64,000 nucleotides of DNA from Archivesica marissinica (lineage: Eukaryota; Mollusca; Bivalvia; Venerida; Vesicomyidae): contig CM026398.1 in assembly GCA_014843695.1 (NCBI GenBank), positions 18,239,827 through 18,303,826 of the forward strand, written 5' to 3'. A program made the translations under genes and the position numbers. Every line of letters starts with the position of its first letter. The stretch's first letter is position 1. The notes under the pieces were generated by a model. It was given only the letters and a program-made list of their open reading frames with translations. It did not search any database and was not told the origin of the DNA. Below, piece after piece: positions 1 to 12,500 of the stretch.

Positions 1-504
1 CAGGGAAAGTGTTCAAATAAAGACATTAAGAGGGGAGGGGCAGTTTGAAAATAATATATCACAATCATTGTTGGTGTTAATGTTGTAAGACAAGGACTTG
101 GAAATTGACATCATATTTGCATATATAATGCTTCCAAGAGCAATGATCTGATAATGATAGATATGCTTTGATATCCCAATGTGATGCACTAAACATCGAC
201 AAACATATCATGACCTATCTGCGGGCGCCATACACAAGTCGCCCATACTACGGTGCAATGATATAACGAGATACGGAGGCCAATTTGATAAAACTCGATA
301 TGAATGGTTAGTTCTCAAAATAGTCACTCAACACCAAATCCCGTAACTTATCATTTACGACATCTTTTAGTTACTCAATGTCGTGAAAACGGCCACGTGG
401 TTTATAAATCACGCACTTTCTAGCTCGTCAATGCGGTGATATGTATTTTCGACATTGTATTTGATAATGCGCATCATTAACTTAGAACAGAATATCTATT
501 TTAG

Positions 505-611
505 GGATCCGATTCATAGCTTATGTGTTGGTGCCTTATTGGCATTCCGTAAAGATGCTGAGGTGTTCGTGTCTGTGTGTGAGGCTATCTTCTGGTTAGC
601 TGCCGATAATG
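505..611 (+). CDS. LRRK2: LRRK2-like exon 1 (window numbering), armadillo-like
   Basis: Acceptor ctattttag, donor G|gtaact. The incoming phase needs two bases from an exon outside the window; one base is left over at the end. The reading includes VCEAIFWLAADN, an armadillo-type helix pattern. An alternative acceptor at 488-490 (cag) would add NIYFR in frame. The 3' end of this exon is repeated in the array that follows. Confidence 0.75.
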
Positions 612-3528
612 GTAACTATCTGACCCAACTTGGAGGATAATGGTATGGAAAATATTAACAACATACATAGTACATCCATGAGAGAAGTGAAGTAGCTGCC
701 GATAGTGGTAAATATCTGACCCAACTTGGAGGATAATGGTATGGAAAATATTAACAACATACATAGTAAATTCATAAGAGAAGTGAGTAGCTGCTGATAG
801 TGGTAAATATCTGACCCAGCTTGGAGGATAATGGTATGGAAAATATTAATAACATACATAGTAAAGCCATGATAGAAGTGAAGTAGCTGCCGATAGTGGT
901 AAATATCTGACCCAGCTTGGAGGATAATGGTATGGACAATATTAATAACATACATAGTAAAGCCATGATAGAAGTGAAGTAGCTGCTGATAATGGTAAAT
1001 ATCTGACCCAGCTTGGAGGATAATGGTATGGAAAATATTAATAACATACATAGTAAAGCCATGATAGAAGTGAAGTAGCTGCCGATAGTGGTAAATATCT
1101 GACCCAACTTGGAGGAGGATAATGGTATGGAAAATATTAACAACATACATAGTAACTCCATGAGAGAAGTGAGTAGCTGCTGATAGTGGTAAATATCTGG
1201 CCCAACTTGGAGGATAATGGTATGGAAAATATTAACAACATACGTAGTAAATCCATGATAGAAGTGAAGTAGCTGCTGATAGTTTGTAACTATTCGCCCC
1301 CAACATTGACGAGAATCGTATTACATACACTGTAAAGTTATCAGAGATATTACTTGCCAATAATGGTAAATATTATATTCTACAACTATTGTATACACAT
1401 GGACTTCTATTACTCGCTTTAGTTTGGGAGGCTGAACGAGTATAATGGTGCAGTTCATCGCGCAGGACGAAATCGAACAACCATTAGAAAACTCGCCTGC
1501 CACATCTTACAAGCTCAACTATGTCTCAGGCTTGGTTTGAATTCGGGTTAAATTGGTGATGACCGTGCTAATCAATGTGATACTCTGACATCGCATATAT
1601 AATACCATACTGATTAATATGCAATCACATCGAACATAATGTCAAGGACAAGATAATGTGTGTATTGTCGTATCATACATATAATTTAGCAATTGTGCAA
1701 TTATGCTTTTGAGTAATGGATATGTTTGCGTGTTTCTATTCAGAACGTTTGTGTACTTCCCTGATGAACAAAAATATTCATGTGGCAATTACTGATGGAC
1801 TCCACCGGCATGTTCAACTGCCGCTTGCCATAGAGACCGGTTGCAGAGCTCTACGGGGATTGTGCATTTTTTTGTAAGTTAATTACAATATAAATGAGCT
1901 TGATACTTTTTAGTATCTTTGTGCATATTTTAGGTAGACTAATAGTAAAAAGAAGAAAACAAATGGTTGCTAAGATCTTTTTATAAGTTTGAAGATATTT
2001 CATTTTGACTCGTCATTATTTGTAAGTGGAATGGGATATTCTAAAAACTATGTGTTTGTATATTTATTGTTGAAATATCAAGAACCTGCGATAATATATT
2101 ATGTAGTACATTAATCAATATTCACAAATGAATATATCATATTTTAGTTTATACGAATTTATTTTAGCTCGATTGCGAAACAAGTTATCTCAACTTATAT
2201 AAATCACTCTCGAGACCTCATTCCTGATGGAATCCATCGTCACGAGGGAGAGAGAAGAGGCAACGTGGAATTTAAATGCCTTGCCTAAGGGCACAATCGT
2301 AACGGCTCCAGTGGGGCTCGAACTCCGGACCTTTCGCACCTGAAGCGAACGCTCATTCACTGCGCTATCACGACTTCCATTTTAAACAAATACTATTTCC
2401 TACCATGCGTTCTAAATGCATTGAGGGTGGTGGCATTAACATTTTCTATAATTGTAAGTATCTATTCTCGTGTGTTTGTTTGATTGTGCGTTTTAAAGTC
2501 ACATCAACAGCTTATGTCAGCTATTATTGGTGGTGGAAGACCCCGGGTGACCCTCCGAGCAGTATTTCAGACATGGGCGGGCACCGGGTAGAACCACCGA
2601 ACCTGCTGAATAGCTTCCTCACATGAAATAATTCGAGACCCCCAGTGGGTTTGCATACCAGCAGCGGTGAGGGGCAAGTAGTTTGAAGCCAGTGACCTTA
2701 ACCACTCGGGCACGGTGGCCCCAGCTATGTTACGTAACGTAATAACTATGTTTTAAAGTAAGTAGTAGGAAAATTATATTTCAAATTCGTTTGGCATTTT
2801 GTTTGTAGACACACACATAAAGTAGCCGTAGTGAATTATCATGGCTTCTCGTTGCTAACGGAACTTCAAAAACGCTACAAGCATGACGTTACGTTACAAA
2901 TAGAGGTCATCAGCGCTATAGCATGTCTGGCTGATGTTGGTAAGAACTCCTAGTATAATACATACGGTATCGATGTTGGTAAGAAGTCCAAGTATAATAC
3001 ATACGGTATCGATGTTGGTAAGAAGTCCAAGTATAATACATACGGTATCGATGTTGGTAAGTTCTCCAAGTATAATACATACGGTATCGATGTTGGTAAG
3101 AACTCCTAGTATAATACATACGGTATCGATGTTGGTAAGAACTCCAAGTATATTACATACGGTATCGATGTTGGTAAAAACTCCTAGTATAATACATACG
3201 GTATCGATGTTGGTAAGTTCTCCAAGTATAATACATACGGTATCGATGTTGGTAAGAACTCCTAGTATAATACATACGGTATCGATGTTGGTAAGAACTC
3301 CTAGTATAATACATACGGTATCGATGTTTGTAAGTTCTCCAAGTATAATACATACGGTATCGATGTTAGTAAGAACTCCTAGTATAATACATACGGTATC
3401 GATGTTGGTAAGAACTCCAAGTATATTACATACGGTATCGATGTTGGTAAGAACTCCAAGTATATTACATACGGTATCGATGGTATCGATTGGCATAGCA
3501 ATATGAAAGATTGTGTAAAAATAGGCCT

Positions 3529-3562
<34 letters not shown>

Positions 3563-6500
3563 GTCAGAATTGTTCGATGTAACTATTGGTGTAATACAAG
3601 GGGAACCATTATCACCATTGCTCTTTATTCTGTTTATTAATGACATTCTCAATAATATAGATTTTAATATGCTACGTAGGGAATGACCCCAGTATGTACT
3701 TTCTATTTGCTGATGATGATGTATTGTATATAGCTGCTCCCGTGAGCTAGCTTGGGTGTTAGTCTGTCGATTTTTCAATTTTTAACTTCTGGCAAAATGA
3801 CACGTTGATCAGAAACTCAATACGTCCCAATTAATAGTATCGGTGTTAAGATATATTTATTTGACTGACCAGGTAAAATATATCGACGTCTGTTCCCAGG
3901 CCTACCCGTGAGCCTATGTGCTCAAAATACTGTTGAATCTGAGTACCATTTTATGCTATGTTGTAGTAGATATAGTGATATTCGAAGTAAATACTCAGGG
4001 TCAATGTCCTGCCTACCATTGCTCAATTTAAATCATTGATGTGTACAAAAAAAATAAAGCTTATTGCTAAGAATTTCTTAATGTTTAAAAGAGGCTTTTG
4101 TGAAACGTTCCAGTACCCTTGAAAGTAGGACTGTTTCTTGATTGTACTGTATAACGATATATATGTATGCTTGTACAATCCTATTATTATTTATATTGTA
4201 CTGTATTTATATTGTGCCATTTCTACATATGATGTCAATGGCCAAAGGCAAAGTGTTTGCCGATTTGCTTAATACAACTTGAAATTTGGTAAGAACTCGA
4301 GAGGCCTATTGTAATCGGTATCGGGGTTATTATTGGTAAAAAGTGTTACATGCAGAATGTAACGCATTTGTCTGAATATAGAATTTAAATATTAAACTGT
4401 GAATATAAACCATACCTCTTTCGAGAAACACTACTTACGTCATGCACTCGTGCTTTCATGTCTTGAGCAAATTAAAATATGACTCAATAATGAATTAAGA
4501 CAATGTGCCGATAGACAGTAGATAATTCACCGTTCCTAATTTATATTCGATTAATCCATACTCGCTACAAATGTTTGGTGAATTTGTATATTCAGATTTT
4601 GTTCGTTACAATTGTTTGGTTAATGTTATGTGAAATGTGTTTTTTCAGATATAGTTCGCTATCAGTGTTTCGTGGAACAGATACCCCAGAAGGTGATAGA
4701 GTGTATGTACCAATTTTCGGAGAACACTATGATCCAAGAGGCAGGATTAGAGACATTTGCTGTACTAGCAGGCGCTGGTATATAACGTTTGTTACACATG
4801 TAAATAGTTTTGCTGTACTAGCAGGCGCTGGTATATAACGTTTGTTACACATGTATATAGTTTTGCTGTACTAGCAGACGCAGGTATATAACGTTTGTTA
4901 CACATGTATATAGTTTTGCTGTACTAGCAGACGCAGGTATATAACGTTTGTTACACATGTAGATAGTTTTGCTGTACTAGCAGGCGCAGGTATATAACGT
5001 TTGCTACACATGTATATAGTTTTGCTGTACTAGCAGGCGCAGGTATATAACGTTTGTTACACATGTACATAGTTTTGCTGTACTAGCAGGCGCTGGTATA
5101 TAACGTTTGTTACACATGTAGATAGTTTTGCTGTACTAGCAGACGCAGGTATATAACGTTTGTTACACATGTAGATAGTTTTGCTGTACTAGCAGGCGCA
5201 GGTATATAACGTTTGTTACACATGTAGATAGTTTTGCTGTACTAGCAGGCGCAGGTATATAACGCTTGCTACACATGTAGATAATTTTGCTGTACTAGCA
5301 GGCGCAGGTATATAACGTTTGTTACACATGTAAATAGTTTTGCTGTACTAGCAGGCGCTGGTATATAACGTTTGTTACACATGTAGATATATTTGCTGTA
5401 CTAGCAGGCGCTGGTATATAACGCTTGTTACACATGTATATATATTTGCTGTACTAGCAGGCGCTGGTATATAACGTTTGTTACACATGTATATAGTTTT
5501 GCTGTACTAGCAGGCGCATGTATATAACGTTTGTTACACATGTAGATAGTTTTGCTGTACTAGCAGGCGCTGGTATATAACGTTTGTTATGCATGTAGAT
5601 ATATTTGCTGTACTAGCAGGCGCTGGTATATAACGTTTGTTACACATGTATATATTTTTGCTGTACTATCAGGCGCTGGTATATAACGTTTGTTATACAT
5701 GTATATCGTTTTGCTGTACTAGCAGGCGCAGGTATATAACGTTTGTTACACATGTAGATATTTTTGCTGTACTAGCAGGCGCTGGTATATAACGTTTGTT
5801 ACACATGTAGATAGTTTTGCTGTACTAGCAGGCGCAGGTATATAACGTTTGTTACACATGTAGATATATGCTGTACTATCAGGCGCTGGTATATAACGTT
5901 TGTTACACATGTAGATATTTTTGCTGTACTAGCAGGCGCAGGTATATAACGTTTGTTACACATGTAGATAGTTTTGCTGTACTAGTAGGCGCAGGTATAT
6001 AACGTTTGTTACACATGTAGATAGTTTTGCTGTACTAGCAGGCGCAGGTATATAACGTTTGTTACACATGTATATAGTTTTGCTGTACTAGCAGGCGCAG
6101 GTATATAACGTTTGTTACACATGTACATAGTTTTGCTGTACTAGCAGGCGCTGGTATATAACGTTTGTTACACATGTAGATAGTTTTGCTGTACTAGCAG
6201 ACGCTGGTATATAACGTTTGTTACACATGTAGATAGTTTTGCTGTACTAGCAGGCGCAGGTATATAACGTTTGTTACACATGTAGATATTTTTGCTGTAC
6301 TAGCAGGCGCTGGTATATAACGTTTGTTACACATGTAGATAAGTTTGCTGTACTAGCAGACGCAGGTATATAACGTTTGTTACACATGTAAACAGTTTTG
6401 CTGTACTAGCAGGCGCTGGTATATAACGTTTGTTACACATGTATATATATTTGCTGTACTAGCAGGCGCTGGTATATAACGCTTGTTACACATGTATATA

Positions 6501-9500
6501 TATTTGCTGTACTAGCAGGCGCTGGTATATAACGTTTGTTACACATGTATATAGTTTTGCTGTACTAGCAGGCGCATGTATATAACGTTTGTTACACATG
6601 TAGATAGTTTTGCTGTACTAGCAGGCGCTGGTATATAACGTTTGTTATGCATGTAGATATATTTGCTGTACTATCAGGCGCTGGTATATAACGTTTGTTA
6701 CACATGTATATATTTTTGCTGTACTAGCAGGCGCAGGTATATAACGTTTGTTACACATGTAGATAGTTTTGCTGTACTAGCAGGCGCAGGTATATAACGT
6801 TTGTTACACATGTAGATAGTTTTGCTGTACTAGCAGGCGCAGGTATATAACGTTTGTTACACATGTAGATAGTTTTGCTGTACTAGCAGGCGCAGGTATA
6901 TAACGTTTGTTACACATGTAAATAGTATGCTGTACTAGCAGGCGCTGGTATATAACGTTTGTTACACATGTAGATAGTTTTGCTGTACTAGCAGACGCAG
7001 GTATATAACGTTTGTTACACATGTAGATAGTTTTGCTGTACTAGCAGACGCAGGTATATAACGTTTGTTACACATGTAGATAGTTTTGCTGTACTAGCAG
7101 GCGCAGGTATATAACGTTTGCTACACATGTATATAGTTTTGTTGTACTAGCAGACGCAGGTATATAACGTTTGTTACACATGTAAATAGTTTTGCTGTAC
7201 TAGCAGGCGCTGGTATATAACGTTTGTTACACATGTAGATATATTTGCTGTACTAGCAGGCGCTGGTATATAACGCTTGTTACACATGTAGATAGATTTG
7301 CTGTACTAGCAGGCGCTGGTATATAACGTTTGTTACACATGTATATAGTTTTGCTGTACTAGCAGGCGCTGGTATATAACGTTTGTTATACATGTATATC
7401 GATTTGCTGTACTAGCAGGCGCAGGTATATAACGTTTGTTACACATGTAGATATATTTGCTGTACTAGCAGGCGCTGGTATATAACGTTTGTTACACATG
7501 TCGATATATTTGCTGTACTAGCAGGCGCTGGTATATAACGTTTGTTACACATGTATATAGATTTGCTGTACTAGCAGGCGCAGGTATATAACGTGTGCTA
7601 CACATGTATATATCTTTGCTGTACTAGCAGGCGCTGGTATATAACGTTTGTTACACATGTATATAGATTTGCTGTACTAGCAGGCGCAGGTATATTACGT
7701 TTGTTACACATGTAGATAGCAGGAAAACATGTTGACATCTCTATCTATGTCTTTCTTCCCACTATGTTTCTTTTATATGGATTTCCAAAATGAACATTAC
7801 ATATATATATATGGACTGTATTTAACTGGACTTCAAAATTGAGGATCCAGGGATATGTGGGACGTATTGTTATTGGGTTTGGCAAAAAAAGGCAGTAGAT
7901 AATGGGCGTGGTATTTTATTGAATAATGATGCCATAATTGTATATTTAAGAATATTTGTCATATTTAATGACTTAGAGTGGACCTGGTATTTTAATGAAC
8001 ACTGATGCCCTAATTGTATATTTACGAATATTCCTCATATGCTATTTACAGAGGGTGGACCAGATATTTTATTGAGCATCGGCGTCCTTGTTGTAGTTCT
8101 AGAAACTATGAAAGAATGTGCAGACAATGTGTGTAAGTCTATTTTTAAAACTGGAATTAATAATTAATGATACAAGATATACTCAGCAATCCAGAAGAGT
8201 GTAGATAGGAAAAAGTCTGCGATCACGAAAAAGATGGCGAAGTTCCCGGATGAAAGCCACACGCGTGTCAAGGACGACTGTGATTGGTCAACATCAGGCT
8301 TCTGTAGTGCGCGTAATGCGTTATGGAAAATGAGCTCACTAAAAACCGGTGTCCGGCTGAGCGTATATACCTGACACCCTGTGCGAACTGTAGTTACTAC
8401 ACTTTAAGCATTGTAGAAATTATAAACAAATTTACATTATACTAAATTGTGTTTTTCTCGCTTTTCATGTTTATTACTTTATAGTTAAACAATGTTTGAA
8501 TACACATGCCGCTATCAACTATGTAACAACGCTTAATTAATAAACACTTTTATTGAAAGCGATCGCAGTGAGTTCAAATATACATTCAAATTCAGGCGAG
8601 GGCTTCCGTGGCCGAGTCGTTAATGTCGTTCAAATCACGTGTCCCTCACCGCTGAAAGGTCGAATTCCACTGAGAGTATCGAATTGTTTAATGTGAGGCA
8701 GCTACCAAGTTGCCGGTTTGCGGAAGGTCACTGTTGCTTATCCGTGCCTGACACACTGCTCGGATAGGCAAGCGGAGTCTTCTGTCACTAATAATAGCCG
8801 GACAGTCGCCAAATACGCTGTCGGTGCGCCTTTGAACTCCCAACACAAATTCAAGCAAACAAAACAAATACATACAATCAAGCATATAATTAATTCACGT
8901 GAAGAAGACACATACGTGGATACGTATATAAACAGAAGCACAATTATACACATTTACCGTCTCCGTGGCATAGTGGTTAAGGCGTCCATATACGGAGTGG
9001 GGGTCGAAGGTTCGAACCTCAGAGGGTCGTTCTGATATGACCGGTTCGTGAGCCGTCAGCTAATTAATAACTATAATGGTTACCGATTGCTATCAGTCAG
9101 GCGCCTGTCCTTCAAAGATAGAATTCGGGAAGTACTGATGTCCATAAGAGGTGTCCCATAAATCAGAAATGGCTGGCCCCCTTTAAATCGGGGCACACTA
9201 TCAATAAACCAACACATTTACATTATGTGAAATGGAGATGAACTGTACGATGTTATTTCAGTTATCATAAAGAAAGGATTGATAGTAATTCAACTACTGA
9301 CAAGTTCATCTGTTGTACAAGGCGAGGAGACGAGGAATACCATTGTAGCGTTGCTACGGTCGGCTCTCCAACAATTCACAGACAACAAAGGCGTCCAATC
9401 CGAGGTAAATTCATGTGTTGTATACACCATTGTAGAGTTACTACTGTCGGATCTCCTAAGGTTCACAACAAGGGCGTACCATTCAAGGTAAATGCATTTG

Positions 9501-12500
9501 TTGTATACACCATTGTAGAGTTACTACTGTTGGATCTCCTAAGGTTCACAACAAGGGCGTACAATCCAAGGTAAATCCATTTGTTGTACACACCATTGTA
9601 GAGTTACTACTGTCGGATCTCCTAAGGTTCACAACAAGGGCGTACAATTCAAGGTAAATCCATTTGTTGTACACACCATTGTAGAGTTACTACTGTTGGA
9701 TCTCCTAAGGTTCACAACAAGGGCGTACAATTCAAGGTAAATCCATTTGTTGTACACACCATTGTAGCGTTACTACGGTCGACTCTCCAACATTTCACAG
9801 ACGATAAACAACAATTCAAGGTAAATCCATTTGAGACACCATTGCAGCTTTACTACGGTCAGCTCTCCTAAGCTTCACAACAAGAGCATACAATTCAAGG
9901 TAAATCCATTTGTTGTACACACCATTGTGGTGTTGTCTCACAAACAACAAGGCCGTCCTTTGCGAGGTATATTCATTTATTGTATACACCATTGTGGTGT
10001 TGTCTCACAAACAACAAGGCCGTCCTTTGCGAGGTATATCCATTTGTTGTATACACCAGTGTGGTGTTGTCTCACAAACAACAAGGCCGTCCTTTGCGAG
10101 GTATATTCATTTATTGTATACACCATTGTGGTGTTGTCTCACAAACAACAAGGCCGTCCTTTGCGAGGTATATCCATTTGTTGTATACACAATTGTGGTG
10201 TTGTCTCACAAACAACAAGGCCGTCCTTTGCGAGGTATATCCATTTGTTGTATACACCATTGTGGTGTTGTCTCACAAACAACAAGGCCGTCCTTTGCGA
10301 GGTATATTCATTTATTGTATATGTCATTGTTGCTATGCTTCGGTCATCGAGGCACGACATTACATATAGCATTCTAATAAAAAGTGAAATTCGTCTTCTA
10401 ACGTCATTTTTGAGAGTTTATAGACCTCAACATTACTGTTTATTGATTGAAAGTTAGTGTTCGAATTATTTCGGAAGAATTTGTGGCATTACTATTATAC
10501 GTACAAATGTATTGTTTTGTATGTGTGCGATGGAATGTCGATTTAGCAAGCTGCATAATGCACCACTCAATATAAATTAATTCGATGCTACATGCAAACA
10601 GTTTCTTTCATTTCTTGGAATTGTATTTGGTTACATATGTGTTGTCTAAGACGACGAGACGTGAAAGTCCAACCCATGAACAAACACCAATGGAATATGC
10701 GTTCAGTTGTTGTCTCTTGTAATTACATATTTCCGTATCGAGGTTTTCCTGCTCATGGGGTATAGTGTGACTCTGGACACAATATGAACGAATACAATTA
10801 TTACGTTTTCTGGTGTTGGTTTTTCGTTATTTATATCTATATCTGTTTAACCAGACCATTGTGAGATGAATTATTGTGATTAATATATCAATGAAGTTGT
10901 ATTATTGTGCTGTTAGAAACAATAGATTTACCGAATTTAAAGTTTTAGCAACAATTCTAAGTATTATAGTACGTGCACATGTAAAACAGAGCAGTATACA
11001 CAATTGTTCTTCCTCAAAAACAGTACTCGAATGGAATAAACTAAATGACAGTGTCGTATGTGCAGCTACAGTAGGCGTATTTAGGACAGCTCTGAACCAG
11101 CACTCACATACTCTATCTCCTGTTGCACCTTATGCCATAACTGACCCTGCAGATCCAGAACAAAGATTGCAAAACAAGTTCTAGGAATTACTATTAATCA
11201 CTCTCGTTGCCTCGGGTGAAAACTCATTTACTGTCCGATCTGATAACTACTGTATCATTTCACATACTTTCTGGGATATAATCATTACAAGCTACAATGC
11301 ACACGAAGCTGTATTTAACACCGGATAGCATTTACAAATAATATTAATATCTCAAAGAAGCTATTTCCCGGCAGTCGTTGACTGCACTGCACTAATCAGC
11401 CATCCTTGATATACATCCTGCAAGTCGCTGTAAACAAGTACGCCCAACTTTATTCTTCTTCAAACATATATTCAACCACAAGCATAACAACTGCTTCCTA
11501 ATAATGTTTCTGCTGATTACACCCGAAGCGATAATGTTTAAAATCTCTGTAATTATCTACAGGCATGCGTTGCAATACAATTACTGGCCGAGGTAGACAA
11601 GAACATGAGCCGAGCGTTTGTGGAAGCGGATTGCCACGAATGTCTTTTCCGCATTCTCGAGAACGACAATACAACAGGTACCAGTGATTGTTAATGGGAA
11701 TTATGATTTCATATCGATAATACTGACAGGTGCTGTCTACATGTATTATTACGTCTATGGCTGCAGTCATAGGGATAGTTGTAAACTGTCTTCGTGTGTA
11801 TATTTTACATTGTTAAAGCGACACTACATTGATGAAAACAGACAATTTCCTATTATATATTTTTTTTTTAAATATTTGCAACAGAATCTGACTATTTCAA
11901 GGAATGAACAACATTGTCGGAATAATAATATTTTTTTAAATTCCATTTTTTATTTCTATATCAACATACAATAATTTAAAGTCAATATATGTTAACAATA
12001 CAATGTACTAATGTATAAAATAATGTCTTTTATATAGTATTCGCATGCTAAATCGCATACACATTATATATCAATACAATGTATATGTATGATGGAGATA
12101 CAATTTCATTACGATTTTTGAATACGTAATGCAACTCGTGTATGGTGAATAATAAGAATTACTGTTATATATCACATTTATGTCTATTGATTCCTCCAAC
12201 ACTTCCAACATCATCTAGCCGCCTATATCTCTCCCCAACATGACCATCCTGATTCCTCCAACGCTTACAACATCATCTAGCTGCCTTTATCTCTCTAACA
12301 TGACCACCCTGATTCCTCCAACACGTACAACACCATCTAGCTGCCTTTATCTCTCTTCAACAGGACCACCCTGATTCCTCCAACACTTACAACATCATCT
12401 AGCAGCCTTTATCTCTCACCAACATGACTATCCTGATTCCTCCAACACTTACAACATCATCTAGCTGCCTTTATCTCTCTCCAACATGACCACCCTGATT

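Noticed and set aside
505..640. Exon 1 extending to the TAA at 638
   Set aside because: A donor at 612 fits the phase of exon 2, and the sequence after it is the repeat unit, not armadillo-like.
2934..3506. 190-codon and 294-codon open frames in the 39-bp array
   Set aside because: Repeat length divisible by three keeps several frames open; no independent support.
4757..7728. CRISPR-like regular repeat array
   Set aside because: Units are contiguous tandem copies with no unique spacers, in a eukaryotic intron.
9831..10457. 208-codon open frame over the exon 5 arrays
   Set aside because: Generated by 67-bp repeats; exon-like parts are decoy copies without acceptors.
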